From assembly GCA_022496185.1 (NCBI GenBank), contig WTXG01000046.1, positions 145,512-209,511 on the forward strand: a stretch of 64,000 nt of DNA, read 5' to 3'. This document shows, piece by piece, positions 45,598 through 56,170 of this stretch. The DNA comes from Multifurca ochricompacta. Lineage: Eukaryota; Basidiomycota; Agaricomycetes; Russulales; Russulaceae. Position 1 is the first letter of the stretch, and each line of letters opens with the position of its first letter. The position numbers were made by a program, and so were the translations under genes. The notes beneath the pieces were generated by a model. That model had not been told where the DNA came from and searched no databases. It was given only the letters and a program-made list of their open reading frames with translations.

Positions 45598-47580
45598 GTT
45601 ATGAGACAAGGAGAGTGTGGGGAGGGTTGAATGCAGGGAACACTTACAGGTAGCACTAAATAGGTGAGCCTAGACAGTCGGACGCAATCAGATGGAGTAT
45701 TAGGGTTTCTGGAGCGGTGTTGAGATTATCGATAATGAGTCAACAGGGTCTGAGCGGAGCGCAACGAATGGGAAGAGCGTGTCGCAAAAAGTTGAAGTTG
45801 AACCTTAAAGGTTGTAAGTGGACGCGTTTGGTCACGTGTGGGCGTGACTTGACTGGAGCTCTCGAGGATTCCAAGTCTCTACCTGTATCTCTCTGTATTA
45901 CAATTCAATGGGCATTACAGTCAGTGTCAGTAGGTCAGGCTGAAATTTGTGTAGGTTTCACCTTAGATCAACTCCTTATGTTAAGCATGTGTAGGTCTGC
46001 CGGGCCAAAATTGCCCATCTTGGCATGCAGCATAATAGGGAGGAGAATTCACTGACACACTGACACACTGACACCGACACGTGTGTAAGGAAGGGATGGC
46101 GGCTGGGTTTCAATGCGCTGTTTTTTTGTTGTTGCTCAACATTACTTCTATGGCACTCTACAAACTCTCGATTTATATTGGCACCCCCAATCCCCCCATC
46201 TATATACGAGGTGGCCCACGATTTTAGATCCGCTTCTTCCACTCATTCGGAATCCTAGTGGAAAATTAACTGTGCAATCACTTGCTCTTGTCTCACTTGC
46301 GCCACCTGAGATGGTGGAGCTCTGCTTGCCATATATTTAATATGAATTTCGATATGTATCAGGACTTCCCACATAAATCCAGGACAGCAGTTAAACCCTG
46401 CACCTTAGAACAAGACCGAGCTTCGGCTGCCACCTATTTTTGCGTTGCTCTTGAGCAATCAAAGACTATTCCAGGAATCCGAGTAGGCGGAAGTGCAAGA
46501 CGGAAGTTAGTGCGGACCGAGGGAGAAGATGTTTGACCAGATGAATACCACCCAGCTCGAGCGAGCAGCTTATTCATCACGGGTCAAATGATCCACAGTA
46601 AATGAATGGTTTACACTGGAATACAACCTACTTTTACAATGTAGAAATAGTAGCGATCCTGGGTCGGGGTGGCACTTCTTGGGACTTGCCATCCTTTTTG
46701 TGATACTTGGAACGGGTGGGGGTTTAAATGCCCAAGACGATGAAAACTGGAGTAAACTCAAAAAAGTATCGAGAGCGGGCGTCTCGCGACATCGTGGTGT
46801 TGTCGCTCAGAATGGCGTTGACATTAACACATGAAACGACTCGGAAAAGTAAAGAACGTCATGATGACTCAATAATCCGAGGTTGAAAGGTTATTACTGC
46901 AGCGCGATGGGTGAACCCCATCGGCGTTTGCACCGTGATACGGGCACCATGAGATCGTGAGTGTGATAATTACCTCACAGTGGCACACAGATGAAGGAGG
47001 GGTGAGGGGATTTGACTGTGGTGCGGGTGTTGGCATGCGGAACTGCGTCGACGAGATTGCCTTTAACCTGACAACTGAAAGTGCGCATGGGTGGTCATAA
47101 CCTAGAGATTAGGGCGGTAGCAACCGGATCCATTGTCCCGCTCCCACATAGCCGGTACAATCCTTACTGTGTGCACGCAACACTTTAATTCTTTGCTTTA
47201 ATATTACTTTTGCTCTTGGTCGTTGTCATGGCCCTTTGACGTACTCTCATATCAATAACCACACCAATTAAAAAACTAAATAGGTAGCTCGCTTAACTGA
47301 CTCAGCTAATAAACACACTCTCTCACTAAACACGCATTCCCGTCGTAGGACGAAGTAGACAAACAATTCACATGAGCCCAACCTAAACCATCTGGGACGA
47401 TTAGATTTAGAGATGGGTCATGTCAGAGTCGCTGTGGCATGGGAAGTGGAGTGAAAGGTAGTAATCATGCTCAATTTTCCGCATGTACGGCTGGTATTTA
47501 ATGCAAGAAATAACCGAAAGTAGTCACAGGACAACTATACTAGTAAACCCACAAACCCGTCATAGTATAAGCCAAACCCA
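45598..47580 (-). other. Spacer of unit C, no convincing gene
   Basis: Counterpart of the spacers in A, B and D. It shares with B the about 200-bp segment at 46899-47122 that A and D lack, but like A and D it continues into a kinase. Confidence 0.55.
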
Positions 47581-49059
47581 TCAGAAGAAGCCAGTATAAT
47601 TATTAAAAACCAACAAGTTGGGTGTAGCCCTACTGACTCGCGAAAGCAATCCCCGGCTCGAGTGCTTAATCACCTCCGCTTTCAGGTCCGCAGGGGCGAT
47701 CAAGTTGAAAGGATGGGCCAACTTCGAGGGAGGAACGAAACCCGACGCCCATTGTGCAGTGGTGGGAACGATTGACGAAGCGAGGGGGTTGAACTTCGTG
47801 GACGGAAGGGTGGAAAGGTGATATGCCAGAAGACCAGCAACATGAGGTGACGCCATAGATGTGCCGGAAATGATATTCTCCGCAGAATCAGATCCAATCC
47901 AAGTAGACATGATATCCTGACCGGGGGCAAACACATCAACACAAGGACCATGGTTAGAGAACCAGGCACGCTCGTCACTAAGCGTGGACGCCGCAACCGT
48001 GATCGCCTTCACAGCGGCAGCGGGAGAGTAAGAGCACGCGTCGCGGTCGTCGTTACCCGCCGCGACAGCGAAATGGAGGCCAGTATCAACCGCACCATTG
48101 ACCGCATCATCCAGAGCACGAGATCGTCCACCACCCAATGACATATTCGCCACAGATCCCTTGTGTTTCGTCGTCCCAGTCGCCTTGATCTCTTCCTCCG
48201 CCTCCTTCGCCTTTAGTGCCGCAGATTCAGCAGCGAAAATAACACCCGCGATCACATCAGCATCACTCCCCATCCCGTCCGATCCAAGCACCTTAACTGC
48301 AATTACATTCGCAGACTTTGCGACACCGTATTTGCGCGATGCAATCGTCCCAGCGCAGTGAGTACCGTGACCATTGACGTCTTCATCAAAGTCGTTCACA
48401 GGGATAGTCCTGCCCCACGACGCACGTCCCTCGAAGTCCTTGTGATGGATGTTGATACCGGTGTCAATGACGTATACATCAACACCTTCGCCACCACTAG
48501 GTTGGTGCTCGTATTGGGTGAAAGTGTCAAACGTAAGCTTGGGACGGTGACTGATACGTGCAAGACCCTAAAGATCAAATTCCAATGAGTCAGATATATG
48601 ATCCCAAATATGTGAGGGGGTTATGGCACTCACCCAAGGTGCAAGCTCCTGGACATCTTGAGTCCTGACTACCTGGTCGCGCTCAACATAGTCGACTTCA
48701 GGCATCCCACGAATCCTCTCGATGACATTCTCGGTGAACTTTCCAGCATAACCCTTGATATGACTGTCGAACACGTGACGGAGGCCATTATCGCGTTCTA
48801 AGAGAGGGTCCTCCGAGTGTGCTGACTGGAGGAAGTTGAGGTGATTGCCCATGGCGACAGGCGACAGACCCTTCTTGAACATGACGATGTATGAATTATT
48901 GACGAGACCGTAAGGAGCTTCATGAACTGCTGTGAGAAGGGGGGCAAGGCCAAAAGGAGAGTCTTTGCGTGCATCATAGTGATAGCCGGTAGAAAGTGGA
49001 GTAGCCCATGTGGAAGCGGCCAAGGAGAGGGAGAGGGAGAGGAGTGAAATGGAGAGCAT
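47581..49059 (-). CDS. Secreted subtilisin-like serine protease, unit C (chimeric C-terminus)
   Basis: Family S8A endopeptidase, 470 aa. Exons 49059-48634 and 48567-47581 with a 66-nt intron whose 3' end (CTTTAG) differs from the others. All catalytic motifs are present, with signal peptide and I9 propeptide as in B. The loop after the catalytic Ser reads TKFNPLASSIVP, like A and D. The last about 45 residues (IAPADLKAEVIK ... LLSRVSRATPNLLVF) are of the B type. This mosaic points to recombination or gene conversion. TATA at 49099-49104 and palindrome at 49187-49201. Confidence 0.96.
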
Positions 49060-49098
49060 GCTAGGCGGTGTGGTTATGATGATTGGAGGCAGGCCGAC

Positions 49099-49201
49099 TT
49101 TATATGTGGAGTCCTCAGCTTAAGTTGTTCTATTGCCCAAGGTATTCTCGCAGACCGAGATAGAGCAGGAACCAGTTGATGGAGTCTGCCCTGGCAGGGC
49201 A
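49099..49201 (-). promoter_or_regulatory. Promoter of subtilase C
   Basis: TATAAA (49104-49099) and the perfect 15-bp palindrome (49187-49201), spaced as in B and D. Confidence 0.6.
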
Positions 49202-49389
49202 CTCGCGAAACCTGTCTGATAATTGAATTCAAAGTAACTTAGATGGGGACTTGTTTCTGTTTTGGACCGTGTATTCAATTTCCGTGACAAGGCCGAGTTT
49301 GAGAGACAGCGGGTGATTAACGATTTTCATAAAGACAGGTAAGGAAAGAGGAGTACAAAGATAATCAGTTACCCGATAATTGATCCTTA

Positions 49390-49650
49390 TTACAACCTTT
49401 TTACGGGTCTGCCATGGTTAAGGCACAGGCACAGCGGGGTTAAGACTCGTGGTGATTCAGGTCGGTGGCGGTGCCTCACGTGTTCCGAAGTGGGCTTGCC
49501 TAACACGAACAAGCTCTCTTCACCGGGAACACCAGCGAGATTGTCGAAGTTGCGTGAACCAAGAATGGCGAACATGACCGCGTGAAGAGGACGAACCCTT
49601 ATTGACTCGAAGGAGCTTGACTTGTGATAATCGTTTGGTGGGTCAGTCAA
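49390..49650 (-). other. Short ORF upstream of subtilase C (hypothetical)
   Basis: 86 codons, the same ORF as upstream of B and D. Nearly identical to the D copy apart from a small deletion near its end. Confidence 0.3.
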
Positions 49651-49939
49651 ACATTTTCCTACCTGTCAAACTGTAAGCGAGGTGCGATTTGAACGGGTGA
49701 GTTCTTTAAACCACTCGCCTCCGCTGTTGGTCCGTCAACATAATCAATTATAACAGTTACGTGCACCCCCGGCGAAACATTCACTGGGTTACCGGTACTG
49801 TTCAGACGGTCTACCTCAGATTCTATACTCTAGTTAGCTTCAATCCTTAAGCTGTCAGAACCTACAATTGTATTGCCCTGGAAGTCCCAGTTTCATGGTC
49901 CATTGCGCTGCCAAATCGTGTAGCTACCTGCCAGATTAA

Positions 49940-50200
49940 ATGCGAGCTATAGGGGGGGAGTGGACAGGAGATTCCTTGCGTGATGCGTTCTTGAATGTCC
50001 TTGGCCTACCTGGCGAAAATCTTGCTCTCGAATCCTCACAGAACAGTGCAACGTTCGCCAAATTCCAGATGAGGGCCAGAGGGGCCACAGGTCGATCTGA
50101 GCGAGATTAACCCCGGATTGGAGAGGGCGGGATGGTTAAAACTTCAACTCAACTCCGTTTTGGCTTTCTCGACATCACGTGTGCCCTGAGGTCCAGAACC
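49940..50200 (+). other. Unidentified ORF relic, unit E tail
   Basis: Same DNA as 7436-7708 on the opposite strand. The reading after MRAIGGEWTGDSLRDAFLNV is open for about 50 codons and then shifts. No recognised domain. Confidence 0.3.
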
Positions 50201-50694
50201 TCTTTCTCTCGTGTCCGTTTTCCTCACTGTTGAATTGCCTCTGGAAAAACCGACTCCCCAGGTCTCTTTATCTTAGTGTGTTGCTTGCTATCGGGAGATT
50301 GAAAATTGAATATGCTATACGCCTGTTTCGTGCTTGCATGGAAGAGAGCGATTCGCAATGCGGGATGAGAGAGCGGAAGGAAGCGGTCCGATATCATGTG
50401 ACTTCCCGTACAAGTGACTTTGACACTTTGCGACCAGACGACCACCACTGATGCATGCTTCACCACTTAGGTTTGCAGAAGACCCTACATATCGTCATCA
50501 GTACACATGACCTTTGTGGTTTATCTGCATATCATGATGATGAAGGAGAAAATTATCCACAACGGTCATTCTAGCTCAAACGGGGGAACCAACTTCACTT
50601 TCCCTGTCTGGCGTTATTCTCGTGTGACTGGCGAAATGGGACCTGTCAGCGATGAAGGCTATTAATCCTTCTACCTATCAGCTCAAGTCTGAAG

Positions 50695-51577
50695 TTGATG
50701 CGCTTTTTCACTAACTTCGCCATGTACCGAACCTTTTCAGCTCGTGCTCTTTCGATGATTATTTCAAAGTCAAAGTCTAATTCTACTTCACTGAGGAGCA
50801 ATTATTTTCTAGATGAGGGCAGCTCGGAGGTGTCTCGGTGCGTGCCAACGTCTCAAGCATGTAAAGCGGCTTTGACGAAATCTGGAGGAAAGGTTGAACT
50901 AGGAACGGTCGACCTTGCCAACATGAATTACATGTGTTATGCGCTAACAGCACAGGGATGGAAGATGGCGCTACGAAACCTGCATGAGCTATTGGGTGAG
51001 ATGTTTAACTGAGGTCGTACAATATTCTTATATAAAGATTTTTAGAACCAGGGGGGCATGTGATCTTGCGAGACTTTGATCCCGTTCTGTATAGTCATGA
51101 GAATCTTCCACTGTCCTCTCCACCATTTTTGGGGAGAAGAACCCAATGTCAGGGCTCATATACAAGGTAAATCTACCTTGGCCAATATTTACACTGGCGC
51201 TGCCCTCGAGCGAAACTTTGTCGTTAAGTGAGTCGACTTGAACCCTGTGGATTGGGCACGTTGACTAATCCAGTCACAGCCTTTCGTATCATTTGCCTAA
51301 AATGATCGAAGAGGCTTCCCTACAGATCTTGGCATATTGTGATTCCTATACAGGCATAAATGGATCGTCTCTCTCGGACTACAAGGACTTCTCCATCGAA
51401 AATGCTCGCCAGGTCTTGAACACGGTAGCGCTAATAATAGTGAAGGAGGGGGCGTTGGAACTGGCCTACGGGGATCCTCATCACTAAGGAAGAGGAACGA
51501 CGGAAGCCCGTTGGAGAGTTTCGGCTATTTATAGCAGAGAAATGTCCGATTGAGGTTGTGATTAGACCTCAATAAAA
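50695..51577 (+). pseudogene. Methyltransferase relic, unit E
   Basis: The best-preserved C-terminal half of the relic family. After the N-terminal piece (SNYFLDEGSSEVSR) the frame jumps, by an internal deletion removing motif I, to GTVDLANMNYMCYALTAQGW and RNLHELLG. This is the post-motif region of fungal class I methyltransferases. It stops at about 51012. A second piece (51293-51487; MIEEASLQILAY) and, one frame off, ITKEEERRKPVGEFR (about 51475-51577) resemble the C-terminal end of such enzymes. It is complementary to A and C, which keep motif I but lack this part. Confidence 0.5.
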
Positions 51578-52892
51578 AATTAAGAGCCCTTCGTTGACGA
51601 AATGTTTTGATTATTTCGTGTGTGTAACGCTCACCAAGTCTTCAAAGCAAGACGTAAACGTAAATCAAAAATGCCCAGCATGTGCTGATAGGTCACCGTG
51701 CCAGCCTCCGGTTCTGTAGGCAGTGGAATGACCTCCGAACTAACAGTATACTCACTCTTGTATGTACAATCAAACTCTTAATTATTGGAAGGTGGACTTG
51801 AAGGATCCTTGTGGTTGAATCATGCTTCGAATACAAGGCCCTAGAGCTGCAACGTTGGTTTCGTGAATTAGGTTCACACTCCTGCTGTTACGGGTCGGTA
51901 GGGCCATATCGCGTGCGAGATCGGGAATCGGGATTCAGGGGTTTCGAGGATGATTAGCAGTTCGGACGTCTGGTGGTTGCTCGCAGGGCAACCCAAAGAA
52001 AAAGGAATAGCACAGTTGAATTAGGTATCGAAGTCCATAAGGAGCTCGAGTGTAAGACTAGAGGTGTCTATTATCTAGCAATTATATATTAGGATCGTTC
52101 GTGAGCGACCGGGTCCGATCAGGGGGGAGGGGTAGTGGAAATCCAGGGAAAGGGTGATGGGATGGGCGCATATTGCGTCGTGGTGGGATGGGGTGGTGTA
52201 ACACCCTCCTCTCCCCAAGTTGAGCACGGAGACCCCATCCCGCTACAGGTTCTCATATCATCTCCCCGAAACGCCCCAAGAATTACTTTCCACTGGCTTT
52301 GTTGACCCTGCGTGACTCTGTTTCAGCTTATGATCCATTTATAAATGCGGTTTCAACGAATCCTCTACGTGACGCTTATCCTTCCCCTTCGAGAGATTCG
52401 ACCAACTCTTTTGCCGGGAATCGACCAGGGCCAGTATCACGTATGAAGGAGAAACCCACAGGTGCCAGTCCAAAGAGACTGCATGCTTAGTAGAAGAGGG
52501 TAGTATGATCATTTTGTCAGTGGGAGGGGTCGTCGTGCAGCCTCTGGAATCCCGCGATGGAGGTCACATGTATCGAAACTTACGTTTGCGACGTTACAGG
52601 ACTGGACGATTAAGTTGCGCGAATCCAGTGCAAATCCCTCTGGGAGCATGAGGTCTAGAGACGGGTAAGCATTGAGAGAGAACAATCCACACCCTGACCC
52701 GCAAAATGTTCCAAAACCAAATTGAGAGAAACGCAGTGCCTTATTTACGATATAATTGTGTAAAAAATGCAAGAAAAAAAAAAAAGCTAGCTGAGTGAGA
52801 CTGGTTAGTACATGTGAAAATACATACACAAAACGTCATAGAATGACAGCCTTTTTTAATAGAGTCCAAAAAGTAAAATAAATAAAAAAACA
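51578..52892. other. Kinase-less gap in unit E
   Basis: In the order of the other units a kinase would lie here. I see no kinase motif in any frame. ORFs at 52299-52490 and 52509-52829 have no recognisable content. The gap also differs from the spacers of A-D. Confidence 0.5.
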
Positions 52893-54452
52893 TCAAAAAA
52901 CGCTAGTATGGTTGTTGAATATTAATAAATTGGGAGTATTTCTATCAACCCGCGTGAGCAAGTTCCCGCTCGACAGCCTTAGCAGTGCCGCTTTCAGTTC
53001 AGAAGGGCTAAGCGGGTCAACTCCAATCCGGGTGACAGCATGAACCAACTGGGGCGGGGGAAGGAACCCAGACACCCATCGTGGCATCACCTTGTACGCT
53101 GCTTCATATATACACGTAAGAGATTCGGTGGGCGGGTGTTGCGTGTTCAGTTCGGAGAGAACGTGTGACGAAGTAAAAGGGTCGAAATTCTTGGAGGGAT
53201 AGATGGAAAGGAGATATGCCAGAAGACCGGCAACATGAGGTGATGCCATAGATGTCCCGGAAATGATATTCTCCGCAGAATCAGATCCAATCCAAGTAGA
53301 AATGATATCCTGACCGGGGGCAAATACATCAACACAAGGACCATGGTTAGAGAACCAAGCACGCTCGTCACTAAGCGTGGACGCCGCAACTGTGATTGCC
53401 TTCACAGCGGCAGAGGGAGAGTAAAAACATGCATTGTCGTTTTCGTTACCCGCCGCGACAGCGAAATGGAGGCCAGTGTCGACTGCACCATTGACTGCCT
53501 GATCCAGAGCACGAGATCGTCCACCACCCAATGACATATTCGCCACAGATCCCTTGTGTTTCGTCGTCCCAGTCGCCTTGATCTCTTCCTCCGCCTCCTT
53601 CGCCTTCAGTGCCGCAGATTCGGCAGCGAAAATAACACCCGAGATCACATCAGAATTACTCCCAGTCCCATCCGATCCAAGCACCTTGACCGCAATAACA
53701 TTCGCAGATTTTGCGACACCGTATTTGCGCGACGCAATCGTCCCAGCGCAGTGAGTACCGTGACCATTGACATCTTCATCAAAGTCATTCACAGGGATAG
53801 TCTTGCCCCATGACGCACGTCCCTCGAAGTCCTTGTGATGGATGTTGATACCGGTATCAATGACGTAAACATCGACGCCTTCACCACCACTTGGTTGGTG
53901 CTCGTACTGGGTGAAAGTACCATGTGTAAGCTTGGGACGGTGACTGATACGTGCAAGACCCTGATAATGAAATTACAATGAGTCAGATATATGATCCCAA
54001 ATATGTAAGGTAGTTATGGCACTCACCCAAGGTGCAGGTTCCTGGATATGTTGGGTGCTGACTATCTGATCGCGCTCAACATAGTCGACTTCAGGCATCT
54101 CACGAATCTTGTCGATGACATTCTCGGTGAACTTTCCAGCATAACCCTTGATATGACTGTCGAACACGTGACGGATGCCATTGTCACGTTCTAAGAGAGG
54201 GTCCTCGGAGTGTGCTGACTGGAGGAAGTTGAAGTGATTGTTCATAGCCACGGGCGATAGGTCCTTCTTAAACATGATGATGTATGAATTGTTGACGAGA
54301 CCGTAAGGAGCCTCATGAGCTGCTGTGAGAAGGGGAGCGAGGACAAAGAGAGAGTCTTTGCGGGTATCATAATTATAGTTGGTGGAGAATGGCGTAGCCC
54401 ATGTAGAAGCGGCCAAGGAGAGGGAGAGGGAGAGGAGTGAAATGGAGAGCAT
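52893..54452 (-). CDS. Secreted subtilisin-like serine protease, unit E (divergent)
   Basis: Family S8A endopeptidase, 497 aa, the longest and most divergent copy. Exons 54452-54027 and 53960-52893, intron 66 nt. An in-frame ATG upstream (54524) would add 24 residues before the signal peptide and is not preferred. Signal peptide, I9 propeptide and the triad (VIDTG, NGHGTHC, GTSMASPHVAG) are intact. After the Ser it carries a longer loop containing both the A/C/D-like part (KNFDPFTSSHV) and the B-like part (TCIYEAAYKVMPRWVSG). It may be near the ancestral form from which the others lost one part or the other. Its catalytic core is almost identical to copy D, unlike its C-terminus. A TATA box lies at about 54493-54498; the palindrome is not conserved. 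Confidence 0.95.
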
Positions 54453-56170
54453 CCTCGGTAATGTGGTAATGATAACTTGAAACAGGCTCGCTTTATACGA
54501 GCGAGAGGGGGGGGGTGGTTTCACCCTTAGTTTGACTGTACCTGTTCTTTCTCCCTACGAATCAAGATAAAGCAAGGGCCAGCCAATGCAGTCGAACTTG
54601 GCAGTACCAACGCGACACCTGTCCATCAATCGTTTTCGAAAGAACTCGATACACTCGGGGACGGGAGCGACATAACCGTCAAACCACATTGCTATGATGG
54701 CGGTTCTCTTCTTCTGTGTCAGTCCGTGTTCCGCAATTCCGCACGCTTAGACAGGACAAGCGGAGCACAAGCACAAAAGATAACCGGATTTTAACCCTAA
54801 ATAGGCGGTATTATTTATTTATTTAGTAAGTTTTTTTTGTTGCTTTTCTTTTCATGGCTACATGATGCAGAGAGATTTTGGCGGGTGTGGTCTCCTGACA
54901 GCTAATCTAATTACGACTTTTGCGTACGAGAACTTAGAGCTATTGTGAGGGGGCCGTGAGGGGCTAACGTAGTAGTGAATAAATAGTTTAATAGATTATC
55001 TAAGGGAACACGGAATGATACTTCCGACCGGTGGGCGATATCCCGGAGTGCGCTCCTCCAAACCTCATAGACGAGAGCTCTCTTCACCTCGACTTGTCGA
55101 AGGTACATGAACCAAAAAAAAAATAGGAAGGAAACAGAAGAGAATGAGATGCTGTTGATCCAAGGGAGCCCGATTTATGGCAATCGTTTAGAAGAGTCAG
55201 TCAATTAGGTCAATCACTTATTTATCTGCGAAGTTGTAAGCGACGAGTGGGGTTCCTAAAGGATTCGCTCCGACTCGGTTGTGATCAATTCAATTATCAA
55301 AAATTAATAACACCAATTCCAACAATTACAATTATCTGCCGCGTGTACCTTCATTAGGTCACCGATGCCTATTGGGTTCCCATCAGGAAGATCGATCCCT
55401 GGAAGGATTTCATATTCTAATTCTACAGTCCCGATAACCGCCACGACCAAAATTGGCTGCGCTGCAAAGAAGGTAACGAGTTTTGGACAGTTATACATAT
55501 ACATGGTGTAGTGTGGGGGTGCTGACGATCGTGCTTGGGGGGAGGGGGCCAAACGTCTAAGACTTGAACGCTTAGGACTTAACTTTTAAAGTGAGTTCCT
55601 GTACCTCCCCCCTTCCGCTCCATCCCATTCCACCCTTCGTTTTTCGTTGTGCTTTCGGTTTTATGCTTGTTGTTTGCTTTTTTGGTTTGTTTGCTTGGAT
55701 CGGTCAGTTGAACGAATGTATTACCTGAGTCTCACTTGTAGCACTTCCAATTCAAAGTGTTGTTCAAGAAGATGTGCTTCTAACTACATGATCGCCGGGC
55801 TATCTTGTTGCTTGGTGGGCGTTTGAAGTAAGTTCATGCGAGGCAGACCATACATGTACAAACAAGAATGGACTAACTTAGTGGGTGCTTGGCGGTGGCA
55901 GTGGGTGGGTATAATACGAGCCATCAGTCATTCCTTGACTAAGTGATGTACAAGGTGTCCCTACCGTGCACCGTAACCATGCGTTAACGCAACGCAGTGG
56001 ACCAAATAGAAAAAAAAATTGATGGTGGGTTACAAGGTCAGGTCACAGGTCAGCTTTACCCTAAAGCCCCCCACCTTCCTTTTCACCCCTCCACCCCTTC
56101 GTTACGTAGGGCACTTCCTCCACTAAAACCACCAGCCACCACTGGCCGCATAGTGCTACCCGATCCCAGA
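54453..56170. other. Intergenic, no gene seen
   Basis: The first about 800 bp are distantly alike to the upstream regions of the other subtilases. The ORFs at 54911-55108, 55304-55552 and 55997-56416 show no domain and are not supported. Confidence 0.45.
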
